A DNA stretch of 64,000 nucleotides from Pseudomonas sp. RGM2987 (GCF_022952855.1 NZ_JALJDX010000198.1:1-64000); one strand, 5' to 3'; shown: positions 20,225 through 28,736, counted from the first letter of the stretch. Made by a program: numbers and translations. The notes: generated by a model not told the origin, from the letters alone.

Positions 20225-20909
20225 CAGCGAACAGGCACTCGATTTTTCCACGGTGATCGCATCTACCGTGCACGACATGAAGAACTCCCTGACCTTGCTC
20301 ATGCAGGCGCATACGCAATGGCTCGAGCGTTTGCCCGAGCCTGAGCGCCAGACGCCGGAACAGGGCGTCATCGAGTTCGAGTTCGCGCACCTCAACGGCC
20401 TGATGGTGCAGCTGCTGGGGCTCTACAAGCTCGGCGTCAACCAGTTGCCACTGCATCCGGCCTACCACGAGCTGGATGACTTCATCGAGGCGCAGCTGGC
20501 CGCTCACCAGGACGTGTTCCGCAGCCGCGGGATCATGGCGACCTATGAAGTCGATCCGCTGAGCCCCCTGGGCTTTTTCGACCGCGAACTCATTGCGTCG
20601 GTGCTCGACAACTGCATCACCAACGCCATTCGCCACGGGCGCCAGGCATTGTTGATCAGTGCCAGCGACGAGGCCGGACAACTGGTCTTGACCATCAATG
20701 ACGACGGCGACGGCTACCCGACCGAAATGATCGAGCGTCAGGCCGAATACGTGCAAGGCATCAACCACAGCAGCGGCAGCACCGGCCTGGGCTTGTACTT
20801 TGCCGCGCGGATCGCCGGGCTGCATCAGCGCGGCGGCGTCTGCGGGCGTACCGAGATTGCCAATGGCGGTGTGTTGGGCGGTGGGGTGTTCAGGATTTAT
20901 CTGCCGTAA
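20217..20909 (+). CDS. Small cytoplasmic histidine kinase, partner of the RR-TPR protein
   Basis: 230-residue kinase with no membrane segment or sensor domain. The phospho-acceptor is probably His19 in STVHDMKNSL. The ATP-binding domain has the N box DNCITNAIRHG (about 123), G1 DDGDGYP and G2 GSTGLGLYFAARIAG. ATG at 20217 overlaps the stop of the RR-TPR gene, so the two are translationally coupled. With no input domain, sensing may come through the TPR protein or another partner (inference). Not matched to a named gene. It is followed by a REP pair. Confidence 0.87.
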   Translation: MNDSEQALDFSTVIASTVHDMKNSLTLLMQAHTQWLERLPEPERQTPEQGVIEFEFAHLNGLMVQLLGLYKLGVNQLPLHPAYHELDDFIEAQLAAHQDVFRSRGIMATYEVDPLSPLGFFDRELIASVLDNCITNAIRHGRQALLISASDEAGQLVLTINDDGDGYPTEMIERQAEYVQGINHSSGSTGLGLYFAARIAGLHQRGGVCGRTEIANGGVLGGGVFRIYLP

Positions 20910-20933
20910 ACTGTCGAGCAGCAAAATCGAAAC

Positions 20934-21041
20934 CCTGTGGGAGCGGGCTTGCTCGCGAATGCGGTGTGTCAGTTAATAAATCTTCGACTGACACACCGCA
21001 TTCGTCGGATCGCCGCCCGGAGCAAGCCCGCTCCCACAGGT
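20934..21041. repeat. REP pair (REPIN), family A
   Basis: CTGTGGGAGCGGGCTTGCTCGCGAATGCGGTGTGTCAG in one direction and its near-complete inverted copy in the other (CTGACACACCGCATTCG, then AGCAAGCCCGCTCCCACAG). The symmetry extends far into the arms, giving a nearly perfect long hairpin. It separates the kinase gene from the GS-like gene. Confidence 0.87.
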
Positions 21042-21145
21042 TTTTCCTCGGTGTTTATTGTGTTGGGCTGCTTGAAATTCCGAACAGCCGAAGCCTATTT
21101 TGTACGGGTCGCCGCTCGCGGCTCGCACATAACAAGGATTGCGTC

Positions 21146-22489
21146 ATGACGACCGATGGCCAGGGTTCACTCGCGCAGCGACTGACCGGCATTGATGAGA
21201 TTGAATGTGTCACGCCGGATTTGAATGGCGTGCCGCGGGGCAAGGTGATGACCGCCGAGGGCTTTCTCGAAGGCCGGCGGTTGCAGCTGGCGCGGGGCGT
21301 ATTGCTGCAATGCATCATGGGCGGTTATCCACCGGCGCGTTTCTACGGCGGCGAGGACGGTGACCTGGCGTTGGTGGCCGATCCGAAGCAGATCCATCGC
21401 CTGCCATGGAGCCGGCAGCCCCGTGCCCTGGCGATCTGCGATGCCGACGAACTGAGCGGCGAAAGCTCGCCGCTGTCCACTCGCGGCCAACTCAAAACGG
21501 TAATCGCCCGCTATGCGGCCCACGGCCTGGCGCCGGTGGTGGCGACCGAGCTGGAGTTTTTCGTGTTCGCACCCAACCCGGACCCGACCCAGCCGTTCCA
21601 GCCGCCGGTGGGGCTGGACGGTCGTCGCGAAGACGGCCTGTCGGCGTTCAGCGTCAGCTCCAACAACGGCCTGCGCCCGTTCTTCAGTGAAGTCTATGAA
21701 GCCATGGCGGCGCTGGGCTTGCCGCGCGACACCTTCATGCACGAAATGGGCGTGAGCCAGTTCGAAATCAATCTGCTGCATGGCGATCCTCTGTTGCTGG
21801 CCGACCAGACGTTCCTGTTCAAGCATCTGCTCAAGGAAGTCGGTCTCAAGCACGGCCTGATGGTGGTCTGCATGGCCAAGCCGCTGGCCCACACAGCGGG
21901 CAGTTCGATGCATATCCATCAGAGCCTCGTCGAGCGCGACAGCGCTCGCAACGTGTTTTCCGATGAGGCCGGCGAGCCGACGGCGACTTTCCGGCATTTC
22001 ATTGGTGGGCAACAGGCCTGCCTGGCGGATTTCACCGCGTTGCTGGCGCCGAACGTGAATTCCTACCAGCGCCTGTGCCACCCGTACGCCTCGCCGAACA
22101 ATGCTTGCTGGTCCCACGACAATCGCTCGGCCGGGTTGCGCATCCCCGCCAGCTCGCCCGTGGCCCGCCGGATCGAAAACCGATTGCCGGGCGCGGATGC
22201 CAACCCTTACCTGGCGATTGCCGCCAGCCTGGCAGCCGGGCTTTATGGCATCGAGCGGCGCCTGGAACCCAGCGCCGCGATCCAGGGTGAGTTCGAGGTG
22301 CCGGATAATCTGTCGCTGCCATGTACCTTGCATGCCGCCCTGGAGCGTCTGAAGCGTAGCTTGGTCGCGAAGGAACTGTTCGGTGCGGAGTTCATCGAAG
22401 GTTACATCGCTTCGAAGGCCCTGGAACTGACCAGTTTCCTTGACGAAATCACGCCCTGGGAACGACGCGTTCTAGCGGCGCAGGCCTAA
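21146..22489 (+). CDS. Glutamine synthetase-family ligase (gamma-glutamyl-amine synthetase-like)
   Basis: 447-residue member of the GS III/PuuA-like branch. It has the beta-grasp N-terminus (DEIECVTPDLNGVPRGK in part), the Glu ligands in ATELEFFVF (about 135), the SSMHIHQSL His motif (about 253) and the GLRIPASSP Arg loop. Relatives glutamylate amines such as putrescine, spermidine or ethanolamine, so a role in polyamine or amine catabolism is likely, but the substrate cannot be read from sequence. It lacks the adenylylation tyrosine loop of GlnA. ATG at 21146 has AAGGA upstream. The MFS gene 70 bases downstream may be cotranscribed. Confidence 0.85.
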   Translation: MTTDGQGSLAQRLTGIDEIECVTPDLNGVPRGKVMTAEGFLEGRRLQLARGVLLQCIMGGYPPARFYGGEDGDLALVADPKQIHRLPWSRQPRALAICDADELSGESSPLSTRGQLKTVIARYAAHGLAPVVATELEFFVFAPNPDPTQPFQPPVGLDGRREDGLSAFSVSSNNGLRPFFSEVYEAMAALGLPRDTFMHEMGVSQFEINLLHGDPLLLADQTFLFKHLLKEVGLKHGLMVVCMAKPLAHTAGSSMHIHQSLVERDSARNVFSDEAGEPTATFRHFIGGQQACLADFTALLAPNVNSYQRLCHPYASPNNACWSHDNRSAGLRIPASSPVARRIENRLPGADANPYLAIAASLAAGLYGIERRLEPSAAIQGEFEVPDNLSLPCTLHAALERLKRSLVAKELFGAEFIEGYIASKALELTSFLDEITPWERRVLAAQA

Positions 22490-22558
22490 CCAACCGCTGC
22501 ATCCGGGCTATCTTGCAAGGTAGCCCTCACTCACCTCAAGGAGCCGCTCGGAACGCCG

Positions 22559-23926
22559 ATGCGCCAAATCTGGAAACCTTTTCGAGCGCTTTATTTCGCC
22601 TCGCTGATGATGTTGATCGGCTCCGGCCTCTTGAGTACTTACCTGGCCTTGCGGCTGGCTGCCGACCATGTCGACAGCCTGTGGGTCGGTGCGCTGATGG
22701 CCGCCAACTATTTCGGCCTGGTGCTGGGCGGCAAGATCGGTCATCGGCTGATTGCCCGGGTCGGGCATATCCGTGCCTATTCAGCCTGTGCCGGCATCGT
22801 CGGGGCGGCGGTCCTGGGCCATGGCCTGGTGAACTGGCTGCCGGCCTGGATCGTGCTGCGGATGATCGTCGGCCTCGGCATGATGTGCCAGTACATGGTC
22901 ATTGAAAGCTGGCTCAACGAGCAGGCCGACGCCAAGCAGCGCGGCGTGGTGTTCAGCGGTTACATGATCGCCTCGTACCTGGGGCTGGTTCTGGGCCAAC
23001 TGATCCTGGTCATGCATCCGGCTCTGGGGCTGGAACTGCTGATGCTGGTGGCGCTGTGTTTCGCCCTGTGCCTGGTGCCGGTCGCGCTGACCCGGCGGAT
23101 TCACCCGGCGCCGCTGCGTCCGGCGCCGATGGAGCCACGGTTTTTCATCAAGCGGGTGCCGCAGTCACTGAGCACCGTGTTGGGCTCGGGGCTGATCGTC
23201 GGTTCGTTCTATGGCCTGGCCCCCTTGTATGCCTCACAGCAGGGCTTGTCGACCGAGCAGGTCGGTCTGTTCATGGGTAGCTGCATTTTTGCCGGATTGT
23301 TGGTGCAGTGGCCATTGGGCTGGTTGTCCGACCGTTACGACCGGGCGATGCTGATCCGCTGCTTTGCGCTGTTCCTGGCGGTTTGTGCGTTGCCGCTGGC
23401 GATTTTGCAACAGGTGCCGCTGGAAGTGTTGTTTGTCGCCGGCTTCTGCTGTTCGCTGGTCCAGTTCTGTCTGTATCCCTTGGCGGTGGCGTTCTCCAAC
23501 GACCACGTCGAGGGTGATCGCCGGGTGTCGCTGACGGCGATGCTGCTGGTGACCTACGGTGTTGGCGCCAGTATCGGGCCGCTGGTGGCGGGGGTGCTGA
23601 TGAAGATGTTCGGCAGCCACATGCTCTATGCCTTTTCTGCCTTCTTCGCCCTGGTGCTGGTGTGGCGGATCCGGCCGAAAGCGGTGACCAACCTGCATCA
23701 GGTCGACGACGCGCCGTTGCATCACGTGGCCATGCCGGACAGCATGTCGAGTTCGCCGCTGGTGGCGTGCCTCGACCCGCGGGTGGATGAACAGGTGGTG
23801 CAGGACCAGATGCAGGCGCCGCTCAATCCGGACGTCGAGCCAGGGCCGGTTGAAGAGCCGGTCGCTGAAGCCGAAGCGCAAGCCGACGAACCGGCGACAC
23901 CGGACTTCACCCAGGCCCGGCCATGA
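22559..23926 (+). CDS. MFS transporter, YcaD-like, with acidic C-terminal tail
   Basis: 455 residues with 12 predicted membrane helices beginning near residue 10. Family marks include GGKIGHRLIARVGH in loop 2-3 and WPLGWLSDRYDRAMLIR near 260. After the last helix (about 365) there is a 90-residue cytoplasmic tail rich in Pro, Glu, Ala and Asp (VEEPVAEAEAQADEPA in part), unlike most MFS proteins. Substrate unknown. The position behind the GS-like gene suggests export or import of an amine or amino acid (inference). A bidirectional terminator follows. Confidence 0.85.
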   Translation: MRQIWKPFRALYFASLMMLIGSGLLSTYLALRLAADHVDSLWVGALMAANYFGLVLGGKIGHRLIARVGHIRAYSACAGIVGAAVLGHGLVNWLPAWIVLRMIVGLGMMCQYMVIESWLNEQADAKQRGVVFSGYMIASYLGLVLGQLILVMHPALGLELLMLVALCFALCLVPVALTRRIHPAPLRPAPMEPRFFIKRVPQSLSTVLGSGLIVGSFYGLAPLYASQQGLSTEQVGLFMGSCIFAGLLVQWPLGWLSDRYDRAMLIRCFALFLAVCALPLAILQQVPLEVLFVAGFCCSLVQFCLYPLAVAFSNDHVEGDRRVSLTAMLLVTYGVGASIGPLVAGVLMKMFGSHMLYAFSAFFALVLVWRIRPKAVTNLHQVDDAPLHHVAMPDSMSSSPLVACLDPRVDEQVVQDQMQAPLNPDVEPGPVEEPVAEAEAQADEPATPDFTQARP

Positions 23927-23934
23927 GCCAGGCA

Positions 23935-23978
23935 TAAAAAAACGGGCAGTCACCGCAAGGGACTGCCCGTTTTTTTAT
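23935..23978. terminator. Bidirectional terminator between the MFS gene and flgZ
   Basis: AAAAAAACGGGCAGTC and GACTGCCCGTTTTTTT form a 9-bp GC-rich stem with A and T tracts on both sides, serving the convergent genes on either side. Confidence 0.93.
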
Positions 23979-23989
23979 GGTGCCTGGAA

Positions 23990-24736
23990 TCAGAGGTCGT
24001 CTTTATCGAAGCGACGGGCTTCGCGCTGGAGCTGATAGACAAAACGCTCGACCTGGCGCTGCACCAGGCCACTGACGTTATGGAAGCGCACGCCGGCGAA
24101 GGTGGTGTTGATCCGTTCTTCGAAATGCAGGTGACGCAGTTCGACGGGAGCGGTCATGTTGCCAAAGGGCAGGGCGGCGATGAAGCGCTCATAGACCTGG
24201 CCCAATTGCAGGCGCTCGGTGATGTCGCCTTCGAAGCGCAGCTTGCAACCGGTTGCCGAAATGTCCAGCAGCTTGCCGCTGGCCGGCGACTTGAGCTTAT
24301 CGCCACCCAGTTCGACGCTCACCAGTTGCGTCAGTTTCAGGGCGGCGCGGAAGGCGTTGCGGCGCTGGTGATAAACCACTTCCTCGGGCAAGGCGCCACG
24401 ATAGCAGCGATCGCCCTTGGACTCATCGATGGTCAGCGGACCGTTGCCTTCCCAGGCGATACGCACGCCGTCATGGAAACCCTCTACACGAAACGGCTCG
24501 CCTGCCAGCAGGAAGCGTTCGCCATCACGCGGAATCATTTCATCCAGGGCAATGGTGTTGTTCTCGCGATCCACATTCACCAGATAGGTCTGGAAGCGCT
24601 GAGTGCGTTCGTGAAAGGTAATGATCAGCGGGTCGTGGCTTTCCTCCAGCATCCGCAGGTTGCCGGAGATTTCCAGAGGCGTGGTGAGGACCTTCGGTGG
24701 CTGCGGAGCATCATCCGCGTTTGAGGCATTGAACAC
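23990..24736 (-). CDS. flgZ: PilZ-domain flagellar brake protein (YcgR/FlgZ)
   Basis: c-di-GMP effector that slows or stops the flagellar motor. The 248-residue protein has an N-terminal YcgR_N domain (about 15-115) and a C-terminal PilZ domain (about 120-240) with both c-di-GMP motifs: RRNAFR (RxxxR) near 125 and DISATG (DxSxxG) near 158. It lies next to flgN and flgM, the standard Pseudomonas position of FlgZ. The start at 24736 is preceded by GGAGATTGACC. It links motility in this cluster to the c-di-GMP network that AmrZ also controls. Confidence 0.93.
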   Translation of the reverse strand: MFNASNADDAPQPPKVLTTPLEISGNLRMLEESHDPLIITFHERTQRFQTYLVNVDRENNTIALDEMIPRDGERFLLAGEPFRVEGFHDGVRIAWEGNGPLTIDESKGDRCYRGALPEEVVYHQRRNAFRAALKLTQLVSVELGGDKLKSPASGKLLDISATGCKLRFEGDITERLQLGQVYERFIAALPFGNMTAPVELRHLHFEERINTTFAGVRFHNVSGLVQRQVERFVYQLQREARRFDKDDL

Positions 24737-24828
24737 GGTAGGTCAATCTCCAGGCAAAATACGACTACGAGTAGCCAGCATTTTGCCAGCATGTCTCGCG
24801 CGTTGATAGAGCACAGGCGCTGTTCCTT

Positions 24829-25296
24829 TTACGCCTGACTGAGCGGGCGGTGCTTGACCATCCGGGCGGTCGAGCCGCTGGCGTCATACAAGGTCGGGAT
24901 TTCGCCGCCGTTGAGGATCCGCAACTGATTAGCGGTCGCGGCCTGCTGGGTCAGGATTGACTGGCCGTTACGCGCATTGGTGGCCTGGCACTGGGCGAGC
25001 AGGTCATTGAGGACTTTGCTCTGGGACAGCAACTGGTCGCCGATTGATGATTGGCTGGCCAATTGCTCGAGGCCTTCGTGACTGGCGGGCAGGTTCAGGC
25101 TGATAAGGATTTCGCTGCGCTTGCGGCCATGCTGGTCGAGCAAAATGATCAGTGCCTGTTTCTGTGCCAGGATGTTTTCCAGCAAGGGCATGTCGCGACC
25201 ATGCAGGGCCAGTGATTCGGCCTGCAGCAATTCCAGCAGTTGTTGCGCTGGAGCGAAGTCGTCGATGATCAGTTGCAATAAAGTCGAATCGTGCAT
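24829..25296 (-). CDS. flgN: Flagellar chaperone FlgN
   Basis: Export chaperone for the hook-filament junction proteins FlgK and FlgL. The 155-residue protein is almost entirely helical with long amphipathic segments (LLQLIIDDFAPAQQLLELLQ at the start, LENILAQKQALIILLDQ near 40), as in FlgN. It lies 48 bases downstream of flgM on the same strand and upstream of flgZ, the usual flgM-flgN-flgZ order, probably transcribed from the sigma-28 promoter before flgM. Confidence 0.92.
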   Translation of the reverse strand: MHDSTLLQLIIDDFAPAQQLLELLQAESLALHGRDMPLLENILAQKQALIILLDQHGRKRSEILISLNLPASHEGLEQLASQSSIGDQLLSQSKVLNDLLAQCQATNARNGQSILTQQAATANQLRILNGGEIPTLYDASGSTARMVKHRPLSQA

Positions 25297-25344
25297 GGCT
25301 GGCCTTGGGTCTTAAGCGTCCAAAAGCCTGGCGCTGGCGATGGC

Positions 25345-25653
25345 CTAGCGCTGGGCTTCGAAGTTGAGCAGTTTGCTGGCGACGCGGTTGCTGTCGACTT
25401 TATAGCTGCCATCGGCGATTGCTGCTTTCAACTCGGCCACGCGGGCTTTGTCGACGACAGGTTGATCGCGCAGCTTGTCAGTGACCTTCTGCAACTGCTG
25501 GGCCTCAGTGCTGAGGTGTACGGACTCTCCATTGCTGACCTTTTCGGCCGGGGTAGACAGCGGCGCGGATTTGTCGGTTTCCTTGCTCGCGCTGGTACGC
25601 GTGGTGCCTGGCAACGGTGAAGAGCTGTTTAAACGATTGAAGTCGATGACCAT
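25345..25653 (-). CDS. flgM: Anti-sigma-28 factor FlgM
   Basis: Binds and inhibits FliA (sigma-28) until it is exported through the completed hook-basal body. The 102-residue protein has the family pattern: a flexible N-terminal half ([16 protein letters not shown], then many Ser, Thr and Lys) and a C-terminal helical binding region ([23 protein letters not shown] in part). A clear sigma-28 promoter lies 37-64 bases upstream, so flgM is under control of the factor it inhibits. Confidence 0.94.
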   Translation of the reverse strand: MVIDFNRLNSSSPLPGTTRTSASKETDKSAPLSTPAEKVSNGESVHLSTEAQQLQKVTDKLRDQPVVDKARVAELKAAIADGSYKVDSNRVASKLLNFEAQR

Positions 25654-25689
25654 GGTAGAAAACCTCTGGATATTTGGACGCTTGCCATG

Positions 25690-25716
25690 TTCTCGGCTAT
25701 CCCTGAAAAAACTTTA
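25690..25716 (-). promoter_or_regulatory. Sigma-28 (FliA) promoter of flgM
   Basis: On the minus strand TAAAGTTT, exactly 11 bases, then GCCGAGAA. The -35 is a perfect match and the -10 differs at one position from the sigma-28 consensus TAAAGTTT-N11-GCCGATAA. Confidence 0.88.
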
Positions 25717-25828
25717 GGCTCATTTTATTCAATGAGCATGCGCACGTCTGCGCTAGCCTTCCTGTAAAGGCACAGTCTAGGGAACACCGGGGTCAAGCGC
25801 CAGCTTTGTACCCGTTTCTACCGCGTCG

Positions 25829-26593
25829 CTACATGGCCACTTCCACCTGGCCCGGGGCCATGACCTGGGCTTTGATCACCCGTTGGGAGTTGAGGTTTTT
25901 CACCCGGATCTGTTCCCGCATGCCGCCGTTGGACAGGGCCTCGCCGGGCATCCGTACGGCCAGGGTGCCGCTGCGGGCGGTGATGACCACCTGGTCGCCC
26001 TTGCGTATCACTTCGGCCTGCTCCAGATGCACGAGGGTGACGACCTGGTCGGCTACCATTGGTCGGACAAGTTTCTGCCCGATGGCCTGGTCTACCGAAG
26101 TCAGGAAGCCCTGGGTGATCTGGCTGATGTCGCGTTCGCGCAGCATGACGTCCTGAGGTTCGACGATTCCGGCCCGCTTGAGCGCACGAGTGGTCGTGAC
26201 GATCTCCCGGAACAGGCGCACTTGAGCCGGCACGAACACGGTCCAGGGCGCTGCGCTGTCGCAACGAACCTTCACCGTGACGCGACCCAGGGGACGGGCC
26301 GGGCTCTCCAGCGAGGCAGTCAATTCCCTGTCGCACATTGGCATGCGCAGGCGCGGGTCGAGCTGGTTGACTTCGATTTCATAGCGACCTTCGGTTTGAC
26401 TGGTAGCCAGGTAGTCTTCTACGGTGAATTCAAGAAAGCCCTGAGTGACGCCGATAAGGAGATCAGGCAAGGTAACCGGAGCATCTGCCAGGGCAGGGCG
26501 GCCCGAAGCGAACAGGCAGACAGCCAGCAGTGCACCGAGCCAGTAGCGGCAGCGAGTGGTCAGGCGTCGAGAAAATGTCGTTTGTGCGTTCAT
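25829..26593 (-). CDS. flgA: Flagellar P-ring assembly chaperone FlgA
   Basis: Periplasmic chaperone for P-ring protein FlgI. The 254-residue precursor has a signal peptide (about 1-36, ending GRPALA), then a beta-clip SAF-type domain, with typical FlgA segments TRALKRAGIVEPQDV, REI and the C-terminal GTLAVRMPGEALSNGG. The start at 26593 gives an n-region MNAQTTFSRRLTTRCR before the hydrophobic core. A sigma-54 promoter lies 12-27 bases upstream. It is divergent from cheV and convergent with nothing; flgM follows on the same strand after a 175-base gap with its own promoter. Confidence 0.93.
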   Translation of the reverse strand: MNAQTTFSRRLTTRCRYWLGALLAVCLFASGRPALADAPVTLPDLLIGVTQGFLEFTVEDYLATSQTEGRYEIEVNQLDPRLRMPMCDRELTASLESPARPLGRVTVKVRCDSAAPWTVFVPAQVRLFREIVTTTRALKRAGIVEPQDVMLRERDISQITQGFLTSVDQAIGQKLVRPMVADQVVTLVHLEQAEVIRKGDQVVITARSGTLAVRMPGEALSNGGMREQIRVKNLNSQRVIKAQVMAPGQVEVAM

Positions 26594-26604
26594 GCCGGTT
26601 CAAT

Positions 26605-26620
26605 AGCAAGCCCCGTGCCG
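26605..26620 (-). promoter_or_regulatory. Sigma-54 promoter of flgA
   Basis: Minus-strand CGGCACGGGGCTTGCT: GG and GC at the required spacing, matching TGGCACG-N4-TTGCW at all but the first base. Expected activator is FleQ or FleR. Confidence 0.8.
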
Positions 26621-26671
26621 TTTAGTGATTCAGGCGCGTCGGACACATTAGCGTTAGGTAGGAGTCAGGGC

Positions 26672-27598
26672 ATGGCGGGAGTAATGGATTCAGTAAACCA
26701 GCGCACTCAGCTGGTGGGTCAGAATCGCCTGGAGCTGTTGTTGTTCCGTCTCGACGGCCAGCAAATGTATGGGATCAACGTATTCAAGGTCCGCGAGGTG
26801 CTGCAATGCCCCAAGCTGACCCTGATGCCCAAGTCCAGTCCCGTCGTGTGCGGTGTGGCGAATATCCGTGGGGCGACGATTCCGATTCTCGATCTGGCGA
26901 TGGCGACCGGCTCCGGTCGGCTGCTGGACCAGAGCAATCCGTTCGTGATCATCACCGAGTACAACACCAAGACCCAGGGCTTTTTGGTGCGTTCGGTAGA
27001 ACGCATCGTCAACATGAACTGGGAAGAGATCCATCCGCCGCCCAAGGGCACCGGCCGCGATCACTACCTGACGGCAGTGACCCGGGTCGACAACCAGTTG
27101 GTGGAAATCATCGACGTGGAGAAAATCCTCGCCGAAGTGGCGCCGACGCCGGAAGCCATTTCGGTCGGGGTGGTGGATGCCGAGACCCAGCACAAGGCGA
27201 TTTCGCTGCGTGTGCTGACCGTCGATGATTCGTCGGTGGCCCGCAAGCAGGTGACGCGTTGTCTGCAGACCATCGGTGTCGAAGTGGTGGCGCTCAATGA
27301 TGGACGGCAGGCGCTGGACTACCTGCGCAAGCTGGTGGAAGAGGGCAAGAAGCCCGAAGAAGAGTTCCTGATGATGATCTCGGACATCGAGATGCCGGAG
27401 ATGGACGGCTACACCCTGACGTCGGAGATCCGCAGCGACCCGCGTATGCAAAAACTGCACATCATCCTGCACACCTCGTTGTCCGGTGTTTTCAACCAGG
27501 CGATGGTCAAGAAGGTCGGAGCCGACGATTTCCTGGCGAAATTCCGGCCCGATGACCTGGCGTCCCGGGTGGTCGAGCGGATCAAGGCAGCAGAATAA
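26672..27598 (+). CDS. cheV: Chemotaxis coupling protein CheV
   Basis: CheW-receiver hybrid that couples chemoreceptors to CheA and buffers phosphate. In the 308-residue protein the CheW-like domain covers about 15-155 (LELLLFRLDGQQMYGINVFKV in part). The receiver domain covers about 175-305, with VDDSSVARK, the phospho-acceptor Asp in MMISDIEMPEMDG and Lys in FLAKFRP. ATG at 26672 is preceded by TAGGAG and gives the MAGVMDSVNQR start known from P. aeruginosa. The cheR gene follows after about 55 bases, the usual pairing. Confidence 0.95.
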   Translation: MAGVMDSVNQRTQLVGQNRLELLLFRLDGQQMYGINVFKVREVLQCPKLTLMPKSSPVVCGVANIRGATIPILDLAMATGSGRLLDQSNPFVIITEYNTKTQGFLVRSVERIVNMNWEEIHPPPKGTGRDHYLTAVTRVDNQLVEIIDVEKILAEVAPTPEAISVGVVDAETQHKAISLRVLTVDDSSVARKQVTRCLQTIGVEVVALNDGRQALDYLRKLVEEGKKPEEEFLMMISDIEMPEMDGYTLTSEIRSDPRMQKLHIILHTSLSGVFNQAMVKKVGADDFLAKFRPDDLASRVVERIKAAE

Positions 27599-27652
27599 AA
27601 GGTCGGGCGCGTTGTGCGCCCGGCAAGTCAACACAATGAAAGAGGCGGTATC

Positions 27653-28480
27653 TTGTCTACGGGTAATTTGGATTTCGAACAGTTCCGGGTCTTCCTGGAA
27701 AAAGCCTGTGGCATATTGCTTGGCGAAAACAAGCAATATCTGGTATCGAGCCGTCTCAACAAATTGATGGAGCAACAGGGCCTCAAGTCGTTGGGCGAGC
27801 TGGTGCAGCGTATCCAGACCCAGCCGCGCAGTGGTCTGCGCGAGATGGTGGTGGATGCGATGACCACCAACGAAACCTTGTGGTTTCGTGACACCTATCC
27901 GTTCGAGGTGTTGAAAAACAAGGTGTTGCCGGCGGCCATCAAGGCCAGTCCGGGCCAGCGCCTGCGGATCTGGTCGGCGGCCTGTTCGTCGGGGCAGGAA
28001 CCGTACTCGATCTCGATGTCCATCGACGAATTCGAGCGGACCAACCTCGGCCAGTTGAAGGGCGGCGTGCAAATCGTTGCCACCGACCTGTCCGGGTCCA
28101 TGCTCACCAACTGCAAGACCGGCGAATACGACAGCCTGGCCATTGGCCGTGGCCTGTCGCCTGATCGCCTGCAACGCTACTTCGACCCGAAAGGGCCGGG
28201 CCGCTGGGTGGTCAAGGCGCCGATCAAGAGCCGGGTGGAGTTCCGCTCGTTCAACCTGCTGGACAGCTATGCCAGCCTGGGCAAGTTCGACATCGTGTTC
28301 TGCCGTAACGTGCTGATCTATTTCTCCGCTGAGGTGAAGAAAGACATCCTGCTGCGGATCCACGGCACCCTGAAGCCGGGCGGCTACCTGTTCCTGGGCG
28401 CCTCCGAGGCGTTGAACGGTTTGCCGGATCACTACCAGATGGTCCAATGCAGTCCGGGGATCATCTACCAGGCGAAGTGA
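27653..28480 (+). CDS. cheR: Chemoreceptor glutamate methyltransferase CheR
   Basis: S-adenosylmethionine-dependent methyltransferase that methylates chemoreceptor glutamates for adaptation. The 275-residue product has the helical CheR_N domain (about 8-60), the SAM motif WSAACSSGQEPYSI near 105, and FCRNVLIYF near 210. The start is a TTG at 27653, preceded by GAGG, because family members begin STGNLDFEQFRVFLEKACG; no ATG fits that position. Cotranscription with cheV is likely, and a strong terminator follows. Confidence 0.93.
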   Translation: MSTGNLDFEQFRVFLEKACGILLGENKQYLVSSRLNKLMEQQGLKSLGELVQRIQTQPRSGLREMVVDAMTTNETLWFRDTYPFEVLKNKVLPAAIKASPGQRLRIWSAACSSGQEPYSISMSIDEFERTNLGQLKGGVQIVATDLSGSMLTNCKTGEYDSLAIGRGLSPDRLQRYFDPKGPGRWVVKAPIKSRVEFRSFNLLDSYASLGKFDIVFCRNVLIYFSAEVKKDILLRIHGTLKPGGYLFLGASEALNGLPDHYQMVQCSPGIIYQAK

Positions 28481-28496
28481 TTCGTTCGGGTTGTCA

Positions 28497-28533
28497 GAAA
28501 ACGGGAGTCCTTCAAAGGCTCCCGTTTTTTTTT
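28497..28533 (+). terminator. Terminator of cheV-cheR
   Basis: AAAACGGGAGTCC and GGCTCCCGTTTTTTTTT close a small loop. A 7-8 bp GC-rich stem is followed by nine T residues. Confidence 0.93.
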
Positions 28534-28570
28534 GCCTGCCAACGCCCTATCAGATCACCCCCATCCCCTT

Positions 28571-28623
28571 GTGGGAGCGGCAGAAAAGCGGCAGCCAAGC
28601 GGAAACCGATTGCCGCTTTTCTG
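28571..28623. repeat. REP-like hairpin, divergent type
   Basis: Starts like family A (TGTGGGAGCGG) but continues with CAGAAAAGCGGCA, whose exact reverse complement TGCCGCTTTTCTG lies 17 bases further (28581-28593 and 28611-28623). The 13-bp perfect stem does not match either common REP family of this window. It lies between the cheR terminator and the flgB promoter. Confidence 0.6.
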
Positions 28624-28677
28624 GCATTGCCGCCTTACCCATGCCCGCAAAGCCCCGGTTTCTGGGCTTTTTGAAAG

Positions 28678-28693
28678 TGGCACGGCGCTTGCT
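28678..28693 (+). promoter_or_regulatory. Sigma-54 promoter of flgBCDE
   Basis: TGGCACGGCGCTTGCT is a perfect match to TGGCACG-N4-TTGCW. It lies 44 bases upstream of the flgB start, so transcription should start about 30 bases before the ATG. Confidence 0.92.
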
Positions 28694-28736
28694 TTGTCCC
28701 TCGTACGTAAATTCTGGTCACCCAAAGGTTTCCGCC

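Noticed and set aside
18596-20395. 599-codon minus-strand frame opposite the RR-TPR gene
   Set aside because: Antisense shadow; the plus strand encodes an intact receiver domain and TPR repeats.
26690-28447. 585-codon minus-strand frame opposite cheV-cheR
   Set aside because: It spans two well-supported plus-strand genes and the gap between them, with no domain of its own.
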